Origin: Salminus brasiliensis
Taxonomy: Eukaryota > Chordata > Actinopteri > Characiformes > Bryconidae
Reading direction: 5' to 3'
Assembly (NCBI RefSeq): GCF_030463535.1
Contig: NC_132893.1
Coordinates: 29,452,782 to 29,516,781, forward strand
Length of the DNA stretch: 64,000 bases
Made by a program: the position numbers and the translations under genes. Under the pieces are notes generated by a model. The model worked only from the letters and a program-made list of their open reading frames with translations, did no database searches and was not told the origin of the DNA. Of the stretch, positions 1 to 20,790 are shown piece after piece. The stretch's first letter is position 1, and each line of letters starts with the position of its first letter.

Positions 1-507
1 ACGCGCAGTGCGAAGCCCCTGCACCCGTTTGTCTCCTAAACCACATGAAAAATATCGTTTCAGAACAGCGAGTGAATGTTTGCGCCCTTTGTTAACATGT
101 CGTTTTCTTATTAAATGTATTTAAGTGATTAAAAAAGACTTTTACATTTATATCTGCTGAGCTGCGTCTCTGAGCGCCGTGTTGACGTTCACAATCGCGC
201 CGTCACATCTCGCGCTTCCTAGTCGAGATTCCCCAATCTGTCATTGGCCGAGAGAGAATCAAGGTGAGCGACGATTGGTCAGAATGTATGCCAGAGATAA
301 CGTCACGGCACGTCAACCGAGATCACCCACTTCGCTGGCAAAGCTAGCTCATAGCTAGCCCGTTAAGTCAAGTGTTGTCTGCGGCTGAATGAAAGTGTGT
401 CAGATGTGTCTGTAGCGCTTAAGTGCGGAGGGTCAGATGTGTTGTCCGTTCTAGCTGTGTTCTAGCTCGTTTGATGTTACGTTCTAGCTAATATCGTCGT
501 AATTACA
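1..507 (+). promoter_or_regulatory. SIGMAR1: SIGMAR1 upstream region and probable promoter
   Basis: This is the sequence upstream of the SIGMAR1 start codon. It is richer in CpG than the introns. It carries two inverted CCAAT boxes (ATTGG at 243-247 and 274-278) and a CRE-like word TAACGTCA near 299-306. No TATA box is evident near the ATG. CCAAT plus CRE-like sites without a TATA box suit a broadly expressed gene. The transcription start is not visible, and whether a divergent gene begins to the left cannot be judged. Confidence 0.5.
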
Positions 508-3500
508 ATGTCTCTCACTACTAAATTCCTCAAACTCGTGGTGTTTGTAGGTGTGTTGGTCTTAGTAGTCCAGTACTTGCAGTACTGGATGGCAAATAAA
601 CGATACGTCTTTACAAAAGAGGATGTCGCCAAACTGGTCAAACAGTACGCAGGTAAACCCAGACATTAATTATCGTGTGATTTTTTGTGATTTTAATGCT
701 GACTGCTTTGATCTTGAGAGTTACTTTGAAGATGCATGTGATTGTAGCTAGCTGGTTGAACATGAGCCCTCTTACCCAGATGGCAGCCTGTTGAGACTGT
801 TCAGCTACTTGGCAGCAGGTTGCTTGGTTGCTTGCATGCCACTGAAGAGGTGGTGATATGATACTTTTGACAATATAGCTTAATAAGGTGGAATAAGATC
901 TAATAATATTAATAATAAAAATAACAATAATAATAATCACTTGAAAAGTACTGGTGGGCGAGCTGACCCACAGCCTGACAGTCAGTCTGGTATCATCAAG
1001 GCTGAAGTTCAAGTTCCTCTGGCCAGCTGATCACCCCCAGTAGGTATGATGGTATGATAGATGAACCTGACTGATCGGACAGCCATTTATACTGGGTTTA
1101 TATGTAGAGGCATTTATACTAGCCAGTAAAGTTTAGGTCAATATACCCCTGCTGGAAGAAATAAAAATAAAAAAAACAGCCTGGTCACCTCAAGCTGGTT
1201 AAGCTGGTTGACCAGTATAGGGTATGCTTTCTAGTCTGAACGAGCTCGTCTAGTTTAGCCCTTGACCAGTATAGGGTATGCTTTCTAGTCTGATCGAGCT
1301 CGTCTACCAGCTGGATCAAGCTGGTTGACCAGTATGAGCTGCTTAATGCAGGTAGACCCGCTAAACCAGTGACATCAAATTAACACGTTTGCTATGATGG
1401 TCAGTAATTATTTTTTGGGTGTCATACAATTCATAATATTAAAAAATGACTGATTTTGGATTGAGATATAAAGATAATTTGGGCAGTGGTGGCTTACTAG
1501 TTACTGCTGGATTATTGATCACAGGGTTGTGGGTCAATGCCCAGGTTCGCTAAGCTGCAACTGTTGGGAACTTGCGAGAGCCATGGCTGGGAGCCATGCC
1601 TGACCCTGTGCCCTCACCCTAGCTCTGATTCCCGGAGACAATAATGCCAAAAGCATATTAATCTAATAATAAAATATGAAATATAATTATTTTTAGATTG
1701 ATTGATTGCTAAAGTAGTCGTGTGTATTTTGTGTGTGTGTGTGTGTGTGTGTGACCTGTAGGTCAGGATCATGAGCAGGCCTTCTCTAAAGTGGTGGTGG
1801 AGTTGCGGAGGAGGTACCCGGGTCACATCCTACCTGATGAGGACTTGCAGTGGGTGTTTGTGAATGCTGGTGGCTGGATGGGCTCCATGTGCCTGCTGCA
1901 CGCCTCCCTCACTGAATATGTGCTGCTCTTTGGAACGGCTGTGGACACAAGCGGACACTCAGGTGAGTCATGTATACTTAGAGCAGATAACTTGTTTGTG
2001 GCTGAGCCAGAAAACTAGGCCCAGTTCCAGACTGGTTAAGCAAGACGTTAGCAGACATTATTTTGAGTTGATGCCATTTATTGCAAAACCAGTGAAAGGC
2101 AAGAGTACATTTCAATATTCAAGTAATTCTTAGGGTTTTTTTTTCTCTGATGTAATAAAAAAAGGTGCATTAGGAGCTACATGGCTGCTCTCCATCAAGC
2201 ACATTAAGGTTTAAGCTACTGGACATGCTCCAGTCTCTATTTTGAAAGGCATACACCTACTGATTATCTGTCTCTTTTACAGGGCGTTATTTTGCAGAAA
2301 TCTCAGACACCATCATCTCTGGGAACTTCAGACAATGGAAAGAGGGAACGACTAAAAGCGAGACTTACTACCCAGGTATGACTATCATTTCTACAGCGCA
2401 TCTTCAGTTCTCATCTGGACTTGATTCTTTAGAACATTGCATGATCATCCTTGTAGAATATCACACTGAACAGATTCACAGTGTGTAATCACTCTCATGA
2501 CTCAAAACATTTAGAAAAATACAGCAAGTACATTCAGCAAGTACAGGATTTTACAAAGTATCCTGGAGTCCGGGTGCTGAAGATCTACCAGCTTGGAGAG
2601 TTCAGATCCAACCCCCCTGGCTCCAATATTCAAATGCAACAGAAGACCTTTATTATGTGTAGGTTAGTTAGATTAGGTGTGTTAGATATGGGATGGAACT
2701 AAACTCTGCAGGGTGGTAGATCTTTAGGATCTTCAGGACCTGGAATGAACACCCTGGAATTGGAGCATCTTGAGTAAAGTATTTGAATTATAATAAAAAA
2801 TCAAACCTTAGAGAGTTGCCATTTCTAAAGAAAGAAAATCTCATCACCATCAGCCGAATAGGGTTGCAGTGATGTTGCAGTTTCATGGTTAGACATGGTT
2901 AAGACGTTAAGACGATTACCCCCGTTGATTTCTGTACATCTTCTATATAATTTACTTCTGTAAATCAAAGGTTCTCAGAATTTTTTTTTCAAGCCTCCTG
3001 CACACGGCTACCAAGCTCTCAAGAAAAACAGCATTACTGCCCATGAATGAAACAAACAACAGCTTTTACAGCTCAATTGCAGCTCGGTAATTCTATGTAA
3101 TTCTAGTATTGAGGCATACTGACTGCACAAGGGTTTTGGTTCTTGAAGACCTCAGGACACAATGTTCATGTTCTGCTCAAATGCTGAGGCTAATAATAAT
3201 AATAATAATAATAATGACACTTTAATAAGTGGTGATACTTGACGAGTTATCAAAGTTATCATCCTGTGAAAATGCGATATGCAAGGTTTCAGTACTGAAC
3301 AGAAGAGAGGATATGAGAGGACAAAGGTCTGGGTTTGATGTTTTTTTTTCTGTTTGGGAAGGTGACACAATAGTACACGCAGTGGGAGAGGCTACCTCAG
3401 TGCAGTGGACTGCAGGGACATGGATGGTGGAGTACGGCAGAGGGTTCATTCCATCCACTCTGGGCTTCGCTCTGGCAGACACAGTCTTCAGCACGCAGGA

Positions 3501-3591
3501 CTTTCTAACACTGTACTACTCCATCCGGGTGTACGTCAAGGGCATGCTCCTGGAGGCCAACACCTTCCTGACCGAAGCTGGGTTCTTCTGA
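508..3591 (+). CDS. SIGMAR1: Sigma non-opioid intracellular receptor 1 (sigma-1 receptor), 4 coding exons
   Basis: Coding exons are 508-652, 1762-1962, 2283-2375 and 3362-3591; all three introns are phase 1 and GT-AG. The product is 222 aa against 223 in human. The protein is a ligand-binding chaperone of the ER membrane and its mitochondrial contacts, and belongs to the ERG2/sigma-1 family although it lacks sterol isomerase activity. Residues 7-28 form a single N-terminal membrane segment ([20 protein letters not shown]). The cupin-like ligand domain follows, with FVNAGGWMG (81-89), SEYV-like [10 protein letters not shown] and EISDTIISG (121-129). The human ligand-site acids Asp126 and Glu172 correspond to Asp124 and Glu170 here (in WMVEYGRG). 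The N-terminal ~30 residues differ most from human. KATNAL2 follows on the same strand 1.36 kb after the stop. Identification is secure. Confidence 0.97.
1208..1306. repeat. Two-copy 54-bp tandem repeat in SIGMAR1 intron 1
   Basis: The unit beginning TTGACCAGTATAGGGTATGC occurs at 1208 and again at 1262. About 45 bp match with one substitution, so the period is 54 bp. Related CTGGTTGACCAG words surround it (1195-1210 and 1319-1332), which suggests an older minisatellite. Confidence 0.75.
1481..1620 (+). mobile_element. Diverged tRNA-derived SINE (family 1), fragment
   Basis: The stretch starts GGGCAGTGGTGGC and runs through ACAGGGTTGTGGGT (a decayed B-box region) to a CTGTTGGG-type body. It parallels the better copies at 4366-4588 and 52186-52445. 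The 3' part is degraded. It lies in SIGMAR1 intron 1. Confidence 0.6.
1730..1753. repeat. (TG)12 microsatellite next to SIGMAR1 exon 2
   Basis: An uninterrupted TG run ends 8 bp before the exon 2 splice acceptor (exon starts 1762), so it occupies the polypyrimidine-tract position. Confidence 0.9.
3188..3217. repeat. (AAT)n microsatellite in SIGMAR1 intron 3
   Basis: About nine consecutive AAT/TAA units. Nothing else is recognisable in the rest of this ~1-kb intron (2376-3361). Confidence 0.9.
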
Positions 3592-4050
3592 AGACCACTA
3601 CGTTCTCCGGTGTCATCCTGTGTTTCCTGTTGTTGTTATGTAACAGAATGACATGACTGTGGGTTTGACTTTAGACAGGTTTAGAAGAACTGGCAACAGG
3701 CTGGACTATTACAAAGCACTTACCGTTAACCGTCTAAGAGAAGTGAGACTCTTCTCACATTAATTAGAGGTTGTAAAAACAATCAGTGACATCTAGAATG
3801 CTTGACAACCCTGATGAAGGAATAAAAAAACGGTTAACTGGTTACAGTACATTTAAAAACTGTCGACATTAAACGAGGTATAGAGTAGCAGAACGGTTTC
3901 ATGTCTCACACTCACTCAGCCACTCACCCACTCTCACCTAAGACTGTGAATATGTCTGAAACTGTACTTTCTTGACCCCTAGGAAGTACCTTCAATAGAA
4001 CTTTGTTCATTTCTGTCCAGCCTTTCTCCAAAATAAAACCTTCATTTGTA
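3592..4050 (+). other. SIGMAR1: SIGMAR1 3' UTR with poly(A) signals
   Basis: Noncoding sequence after the TGA at 3589-3591. AATAAA occurs at 3821-3826 and 4032-4037. The second is followed by T-rich sequence, so cleavage near 4055 is plausible. Which signal is used cannot be told from sequence. Confidence 0.55.
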
Positions 4051-4365
4051 CTATTCTGCATTTCATGTGAATTTCATGTGTAAATATGACCTGTAATTGT
4101 AAGCCCAGTCTTGGAATTAAAGATGGCATAGCAGTATTAATGGGCTCAAGCCTTCAAAATGCTGTATATTCCAGGACTAGGCTTATCCTTCTGCAGGAAA
4201 CTGCCCTCCAATATGTCCAGTAGTTTATTTCACTTATTTCTCCTCAGAAATAAAGGGTATTTAATAGAGCGTTTGCCCTCATTGCAGCTGTAACAGCCTC
4301 TAGCCTTCTGCATCATGCTAGAGGTTTGAACATTGCTATTAGGATTTGATTGCAACCATGAGAAC

Positions 4366-4588
4366 GGGCAGTGGTGGCTCAGTGGTTAGAGCGCCGGGCT
4401 ATTAATAACAGGGTTGTGGGTTTGATTCCCAGGCTTGAGCAAGGCCCTTTACCCTCTCTGTTCCTCGGGTGCTGGAGTTGGCTGCCCACCACTCTCAGGG
4501 GGGGTGTGTGTTCACTGCCACAGATGGGTTAAACGCAGAGGACACATTTCGCAGTACATAGTACAGTGACAAATATGTGCACCTTTAA
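4366..4588 (+). mobile_element. tRNA-derived SINE (family 1)
   Basis: It has a tRNA-like head: GGGCAGTGGTGGCTCAGTGG resembles box A, and GGTTTGATTCCCAGG resembles box B. The body includes GCAAGGCCCTTTACCCTCTC. The tail has CAGATGGGTTAAACGC and GTGACAAATATGTGCACC. The same body and tail occur at 52186-52445. It sits between SIGMAR1 and KATNAL2. Confidence 0.85.
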
Positions 4589-4593
4589 TTAAT

Positions 4594-4650
4594 GAGGCTT
4601 TATACTCCTCTAGCCAATGCTTGGCATTGAACCTGATGTCATGACACTTC
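4594..4650. mobile_element. Short Tc1-like relic
   Basis: TTTATACTCCTCTAGCC followed by TTGGCATTGA resembles the TTTATACTCCACTAGC stretch at 47075-47090 and, from memory, an internal part of a fish Tc1/mariner transposon. Only about 55 bp remain. Confidence 0.45.
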
Positions 4651-4875
4651 TGGACAGATGTTTTGTAGAGAATTATACTATTTATTTTTTGTGTACAGTT
4701 GTGCACTGAGCTGAATATTGATTTAGGATCAGTAATAAATGTCCTACAGTGTTGTTCATATCATGGGCCCTCAGATCTGACACTGTCTGCTTTGCCAGCA
4801 GGGGTGACCAATGAAAGAACCCCTGGGACACAGGGTCATCTGCTTGGAACACTAACGTGAGCTGGCTGCCAGCTT

Positions 4876-4877
<2 letters not shown>

Positions 4878-4917
<40 letters not shown>
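4878..4917. repeat. (TG)20 microsatellite immediately upstream of the KATNAL2 start codon
   Basis: A pure TG array ends 37 bp before the KATNAL2 ATG at 4954. A possible splice acceptor (CCTGCCTGCAG, ending at 4929) lies between. The array is therefore either in the 5' UTR/promoter or in the tract of a 5' UTR intron. Confidence 0.9.
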
Positions 4918-4919
<2 letters not shown>

Positions 4920-4953
4920 CTGCCTGCAGCTGCCCCACACAGCCAGCAACACA

Positions 4954-14651
<9,698 letters not shown>

Positions 14652-14781
14652 GCTTTCATCCAGAACTGTTATCACACTACAGATTTTATTGCACACCAAG
14701 CAAGTTTTTTTTATGTGATTCATCCAACCTTGGACATGTTTGTAGTAACAACACAGGTTGACTGTACACAAAATATATAGA

Positions 14782-14832
14782 AATAAAACTTTCATTTTTT
14801 ATTTACTTTGTTGGTTACTTTTATTATTTATT
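14782..14832. terminator. Facing poly(A) signals of KATNAL2 (+) and HDHD2 (-)
   Basis: AATAAA at 14782-14787 serves KATNAL2, 131 bp after its stop. On the opposite strand AATAAA lies at 14820-14825 and 14827-14832 (TTTATT on +), 237 bp after the HDHD2 stop. Cleavage 10-30 nt past each signal would make the two 3' ends meet or overlap around 14795-14815. Confidence 0.65.
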
Positions 14833-15068
14833 TCTTACAGTTCAGATGTCACTAGTCAAACTAGCCAAAGAATTACTTACAAGGACAAGTGAGAGAAGTG
14901 CAAAGCAGTGATGTGCTTCATTAAGGGATCAACAGCATGCTTAATCTCTCGGATTGACATTGTTGACATATTTACAATAAGCAACTATATTATTTATCCC
15001 ATAACGTCACCTCACATTCCCAGGCAGCACCATATTTAATGCACTTTTTCCCCAAATGATCATAAAAC

Positions 15069-15934
15069 TCATTTTGTTTCTAGCAGATGTTGAAGGATAT
15101 GATCTACAGCTTCTGGGAAGCTGTCACAAGTCATATAAGGTAGAGGGCTTATTTTGCCTTCATCACCAGCTCTGTATTTACCTGTGGACAAAAAACATTC
15201 ATAAATCCAAATCTACCACAACAATATGCTTCAGAATAAAGATATAATGATGTGTTCACTTCTGAACAGTGTATAAAGCTGAGTAACAAATATACAGTAA
15301 TATTATACCTTACCAGTTTTGACTAATATTCCCAGCATCCCTGTGTTCTGAGCACCACCAACATCATCCCTAGCATCCTGTAGATACAAGTGCCAGACCC
15401 ATATTTATATTACTGCCAACTGCTGATTCAAGATACACCATACAGATACCATTCAGTGTTAGTGATTCAAACCACAGATCTTTTGAATGCAGAATAAGAC
15501 TTACATCTCCAATCATCACCGCCTCCTCTGGGCTGCAGTTCAGGTCTCGCAGTGCTTCTAGGAAAAATGTTTTCTCAGGTTTGCCCACCACAGAGGCCTG
15601 TGTGTCAGTGGCATACTCCAGTCCAGTCACAAATGGTCCAGGCCCCAGTGCCAGTCCATCTTTTCTCTTGTAGTAGCGGGCTTTATGAATTGCAATGAGA
15701 GGGGCACCGTCCAGAATTAACCTATCACAGAAAAAGCATAAGCATGAAAAAGAAACACTGAAAATAAGAGGAAATTAACTCAGATTTAATACAGTATTTG
15801 CACTGCATACCTACAAATGCATACAATTTGATGTGTTTTACATTAAACCTTTGTGTCTTAACAACCAAGAAATATTCACATAAAAAGCCTAAATGTCTGT
15901 AATGAAGCCTTAACAATTACTCACAGACAGAAAC

Positions 15935-15969
<35 letters not shown>

Positions 15970-17219
15970 TTAACAGCAGACAGTAATATGCAAAAGTACA
16001 ATTTGTTCTGGAAAAAAAAACATTAATATTAGAATAAATGACAAAACGTTGTGCCTCTATGGATGTTAATGTGTTTGTAACTTTCAATCCTCTACGAAAA
16101 GGCAATTTGAATTGAACAAATCATGAAATTAAACATCTGTATGTCTAACATGCTTAAAATATCTACTCCATCTTTGGAATCAAGGTTTTTTCCCCCCAAT
16201 TAAAACCACTTACTATCAAGATACATGGTCTAAACAACTAAACTTTTACCAAGTACTGTAAAAGATGTTTCTGCAACAAAGTAATGAAAATAAGCCCTCA
16301 CCTGAAAGCTTTATTAAGCATTTGATAGTTGAAGTGGTCTGGTGCTAAGCCTATCACAACAGCATTAGGATCCGAGGTTTCAATACCTGTGACAAAAACA
16401 GAGATTTAAGAACTTTAAGAAGGTGTGAAGAGGTGTGTAGTTTTAGTAGAAAGCATGCATCTCCACACTTGTGGGGGCATAATCTTACAACCTTACATCT
16501 TAATCTTCCACAATGCTTAATGTGTTTTTCTGCATTAACATAACAGCTAAGAAAGTTCAGATCCCAGAACTGAGTAGGTTGCTTCAGGCAAGCCCTTGAA
16601 CCCCCCCTCTGTGCCAGACAGTGCTGCTCTGTTAGTGAGCAGCACTGTCTGGCGCAGTGATATTGTACTAGTTCCAGACTGGGCCCAGGTAGGCAACAAA
16701 GTGACCGTATTCTTTATGACGTATTTGACAATGAATCAACAAACTGTGGTCAAGCAAGAAACCAACAAAATGTGTCTGCACTGGACGATTCTCCCCATCT
16801 CACCCGCAAAGTCCTCCAATGCACTATCCTCTACCAGCAACAGGGGGCGCACTGCCTTCTGCTCCAACAGGCTGCGAGCTGCAGTCAGTGAGGTAAAGAT
16901 CTCCTGCTCTTCTATGTCAAATTTCAGCCGACGCAGTCGCTCATGCAGGGTTCTCTTACACTCCTTTGTAGTGTTTGTTACAAACTTCACAGCCACTGGA
17001 GCCTGCCGCAGCCTAGACAACAGAAAACACTTGGTTAAAAGAGGACAGTGTCTTCAGCCCACTTTGGCTTGAGGTTCCTTGACACAGGTACTTCAAACTG
17101 TAGTGTATGTTGACTGACCTTGCAAGCGCTTCTTGTGCTCCAGGTACAGCAGCATCCTCAATATGAAGGGTTCCACTTAGGTCAATGAGCACCGCTTTCA
17201 AAGCCCGCCGGGACGCCAT
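15069..17219 (-). CDS. HDHD2: Haloacid dehalogenase-like hydrolase domain-containing protein 2, 6 coding exons
   Basis: Minus-strand exons are 17219-17119, 17012-16804, 16386-16302, 15721-15505, 15377-15314 and 15181-15069, giving 262 aa (human about 259). It is a HAD-superfamily phosphatase-like protein of the NagD/PPase-like branch with a C2 cap; its physiological substrate is not established. Motif I is DLSGT, with nucleophile Asp13, and the usual second Asp is Ser15. Motif II is VTNTTKE (T46). Motif III lysine is in VGKPEK (K179). Motif IV is GDDARDD (203-209), interrupted by an intron after D204. The start codon sits in GCCATGG, an excellent Kozak context. A likely acceptor 3 nt upstream (AG at 17224-17223) implies a noncoding first exon further right. 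The 3' end converges on KATNAL2. Confidence 0.96.
15936..15967. repeat. (AAT)n microsatellite in HDHD2 intron 3
   Basis: About ten AAT units. The remainder of the intron (15722-16301) is AT-rich and otherwise featureless. Confidence 0.9.
16609..16657. other. Near-perfect hairpin, 21-bp stem and 7-nt loop, in HDHD2 intron 2
   Basis: Positions 16609-16629 pair with 16637-16657 with one mismatch (T16612 against G16654, a G-T pair in RNA), and the loop is TGTTAGT. The two 5' arms read CTGTGCCAGACAGTGCTGCT on one strand and CTGCGCCAGACAGTGCTGCT on the other. The flanks do not extend the stem. The hairpin is directly visible; a function is not. Confidence 0.7.
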
Positions 17220-19490
17220 GGCCTACCCATCAAACAAAAAGAGAGTTGAGTCATCCTATGTGCAGTCCGGACCCCTTTGGAAGGTCTAAATACTAGATAC
17301 ATACTAGATTAGAGTTTCTAAAGCCAGTTCTTGTGGATCCCTATTCAGTCTGTATTTTACCCTGTCCCACTTCCTAACACACATAAGTCAAGTAACTGAT
17401 CTCCTACAGCTCTTCATTACCTGACTCGGGTTCATTATAGGCTGGAATAAATTAAAATTGTTCATTTAACATTAATATTACACATTAAAACATTAAAAGG
17501 CATTTTTGTAGACACTATTTTTTGTGAGGTCGCATGACATATGCTCTAAAGATATTAAATATAGAGATGAAAACACTCTGGGCAACACACCAGTGAAATC
17601 TAGCCTTAATAAATCAGCAGGACTTATTAAGGGCTACTAAATATCTCCACAGTGGATCATATTAACCACTGATGATCCTCTATTATTTAGAATTTTTGTG
17701 TTTTTTTTTCTGTTAATCCAAAGACAAATCAGCTCTTGGAAATTGGAAGAACAATTAATGCTCTTATTCAAGTCAAGCTCTGGATTAGCCATAATAATGA
17801 CCGGCTGCTCTGGCACACTGGCCATGATCTGTGTTTCATTTATTTAAAAAGTGCTGCCAAAGTACTGGGAGTGGTTTAGATAACATAAAGCTGCTTGACT
17901 AAAATCACACAAATACAACACCATAGGCAGCTGAAAGACATGTAAATTAAGAAATGGTGGAATGTACCACTCATAGGTCAATCTGTTACTCTAGCAGATA
18001 GAGTGGGGTATGCAAGGTGTTTTTTTTACTGAATTAAGGCGCTACGGTGTTGCTTTAAGTAGATAACAAATGGATAATGGAAAAGCTCAAAGGTCTGAAG
18101 CTACAGGAGTGCAACCACACTTCAACTGACACTTCTACGCTTAAGTTAAAGAGCTGTACAAAAGATCTAATCACCAAGAAACTTGAACATGTGGCACACA
18201 CCGATACCACTGGTTGGTGTAAAATGGTGCATTGAAAAGAAACATACTGAATCAGATTTCTTTATAAGAGCAGTAATAGATCAGATACATTCTGATGTTT
18301 ACAAAGAAAACAGACATTTTATTCACTATCAAAACATCCAGTGACTACATATAGTCTCACTTTTATATGTGATGTTAATGACAGTAATATACAGGCAGAA
18401 CTGGATACTATTTCCATTACAATGCTCTTTAAAATAAATGACATTTCAGGACAAAACCCTACCAATAAATACAATAAAAACATCTCAGGCATCAGGTGGC
18501 GTATTTAACTTTTAACTTTTAATATAGCTTGTTAATATGTTTGGGTCCCATCATCACGAACATCACGATGTTGAACTACTCCATAATGTCACATTTCACA
18601 TCATACCTCTCTAAATACGGTGGTTGGTGTGGCGCAACAGATAACACCACTACCTGCCAGTGAGCTGCCACACCATGTGGAAGACCGGGGTTTGATTCCC
18701 GGTCTGGGTGACTATGCTGCACTACTCCAATAGGAGTCCCTGGGCAAGACTCCCAACACTTCACTGGCCCACCTGTAATCCTGTAACCCTGGAAGTCACT
18801 CTGGATAAGTGTCAGGTAAATGCTGTAAATGTAAATAACTGTTTATCTTTTAATTCTTTATTCATTTATGTATTAAACCCAAGTTCATCCAATCTGGAGT
18901 CTGTGTGTTGAATTCCCAGGCTCCCACTATAATGCCATGTGTTAATCATATTTTCTGTACTGTTATCTCATGAACACAACTAGTTTTTCTAGGGATCTCA
19001 AGATAAGTGAATTTGTCGAGATGACAACATATATTGGCTTTCTTTAGAAAAACAAGTTGTGATAACAAGATAATGGTACAGAAAACATCATTAACTAAGG
19101 GACATCATTAACTAAGGGTCTTTTTGGACTGGGTTTGGTTACTATCAACCATGGATCATCTCACCCTGCGCAATAAAGATCCCACAAAATATCTATGATG
19201 ATTTAAACATGTCAAAATGCTTTAAAAGTATTACTGACTGGCAAAAGCTCGTTAAATAAGACTCTCGTAGATACTGGACTTCAATTCCTCAAATAAAACC
19301 ACGCCTTGGCTTCTTAAATTTAGTTAATTTCTCAGTCCCACTACACTGGAAATCTCGAATAAGAAGCAAGGAAGCAAACCTTAAATCTCTCTATCCTTAG
19401 ATGGCCTTAAACACACGGATCTACCTCTGTTTCAGCAGTGAATAACAGTGGAAATATCGGAGGCCCAGCCCAGCCCTACAAAACACAGCT
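17220..19490. other. HDHD2 upstream or 5' UTR intron region
   Basis: This 2.3-kb stretch before the coding exons has no coding frame I can support. It holds the SINE at 18620-18838 and otherwise AT-rich unique sequence. It is likely the first intron if the noncoding exon near 19522 is real. Confidence 0.4.
18620..18838 (+). mobile_element. tRNA-derived SINE with L2-like tail (family 2)
   Basis: The head is tRNA-like: GTGGCGCAACAGATAACACC, then GGTTTGATTCCCGGTC (box B). The body includes GGGCAAGACTCCCAACAC. The 3' end ACTCTGGATAAGTGTCAGG with TAAATGCTGTAAATGTAAAT is the kind of tail shared with L2-clade LINEs in fish. A reversed copy lies at 60996-61208. Confidence 0.85.
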
Positions 19491-19521
19491 AGCGATCTGA
19501 GCACTAGCTAGCAGCGCTAAC

Positions 19522-19600
19522 CTGTCGATAGCAGTGGCCGCTGCGGTAAAACAGAGCAAACTGGATCACAGCCTGCTTTTATCAAAGCTGTACCATTAAA
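19522..19600 (-). promoter_or_regulatory. HDHD2: Candidate HDHD2 noncoding first exon and promoter
   Basis: On the minus strand a donor CGACAG/GTTAGC ends a putative exon at 19522. It would join the acceptor just upstream of the HDHD2 ATG. Local CpG content (GGCCGCTGCGG at 19537-19547) rises above the surroundings. There is no direct evidence of transcription. Confidence 0.3.
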
Positions 19601-20039
19601 ATATGTGAGAAATATTCCCAAATGAGAAGTTAATAAAGCAGAAACAGCTGGAAACCTTCTTCTGTTTGTTTACACGTTTCTCTTTAGGGTCCTAGCTACA
19701 CTCAGCTACACTCAGTAGTCCTCACACATGCCTGATGCTAATCCAGTATAACCTATGCCTATAAGGTGGGCAAAATGTATAGATAACTCTCAGGGTTTTG
19801 GCCAGAAGTAATTAAATAAAAACATCCTATAAAACATTTATTTATTTTATGAAACATATTTTGTGCAAATTCCAACAAATGCCTTTATTACACTGTCTTA
19901 CACTATTGTGTAATAGTGTAAAATAATAGAATTAATAATAATAAATAATATTATGAATAATAAATAAGAAATAATAATATATTGTATTGTGTAATAATAT
20001 AAACTTTCACCAAAATGGCAATTTTACAATATACTATAC

Positions 20040-20112
20040 TTTCAATGGAAGTCAGTGTAGAAAGATTTTATTCCAAGTCATTCTGGAGCATTTTTGATGG
20101 ATAATTAGAATA
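20040..20112 (+). mobile_element. Interspersed repeat (family Y), partial
   Basis: TTTCAATGGAAGTCAGTGTA and CATTCTGGAGCATTTTTGAT match the central part of the copies at 11157 and 26017. Confidence 0.55.
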
Positions 20113-20254
20113 ACTGCCAGCAATCCCATGTAAGCAAAAGTCTGGACCTAATCTGACACATTAAATAATAAATAAACAGTTTTTCGGCCAAATGATTTAG
20201 TCAGTTTGAAAATCTACTTCTCATTTGTGCTCACATGTGACTCATGGTTGTAGT

Positions 20255-20420
20255 GTTTTCTGGTGTGGGTAACAACACTGCTTTTACTGAGGCAGGCTAT
20301 AGGGTTCAGTTCCACTACACTATTAAGAGGTCTTGGGCAAGACTCCTAACAGTACAGCCTTCTAGCTGTGTAACATGTACATATCACCACTGTCAGGCAA
20401 AAACCCTTATATATATCTTT
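20255..20420 (+). mobile_element. Decayed family 2 SINE
   Basis: TAGGGTTCAGTTCCACTACAC resembles a decayed box B, followed by CTTGGGCAAGACTCCTAACA as in the copy at 18620. It ends in a poly(T) stretch near 20425. Confidence 0.5.
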
Positions 20421-20642
20421 TCTTCTTTTTTTTTTTTTGCTATACTTTTTCCTCAGATAGTGTCAGAAAATAACAATGAATGAACAAATAGAAACACTCC
20501 AAAATTTCTTTATTATATTGACTGCCATTAAAAATTTGGAATTTGGAAAAGTTTATTTTTCCTTTTGCTGTAAAGCTACTGTTTTGGAGATGCAGGTTTT
20601 GTGCATGGTAGCAACAATATGCAAAGTAACCCTTAATATCCA

Positions 20643-20790
20643 TACTGTCCTGTACATTTACAGCATTTTGCAGACACTCATATTCAGAGTGACTTACCTT
20701 GTCATGTTAACACAGGTAGGTGACTGTAGAGTTTGGAGTCTTGCCCAAGGACACTGGATATTGATGTAGCAGGGCGAGCTAACCCAGCTG
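20643..20790 (-). mobile_element. Decayed family 2 SINE / L2-like tail, reversed
   Basis: CAGCATTTTGCAGACACTCA, CAGAGTGACTTACC and GGAGTCTTGCCCAAGGACAC reproduce, on the minus strand, the tail and body of the SINEs at 18620 and 60996. Confidence 0.6.

Noticed and set aside
4366-4450. tRNA-like sequence (box A and box B)
   Set aside because: It continues into a SINE body repeated at 52186 and 11425, so it is a retroposon and not a tRNA gene. The same applies to 18620 and 60996.
16637-16657. Possible miR-200/141 gene from an ACTGTCTGG word
   Set aside because: The seed and flanks do not match the family and the stem is short for a pre-miRNA; kept only as an unexplained hairpin.
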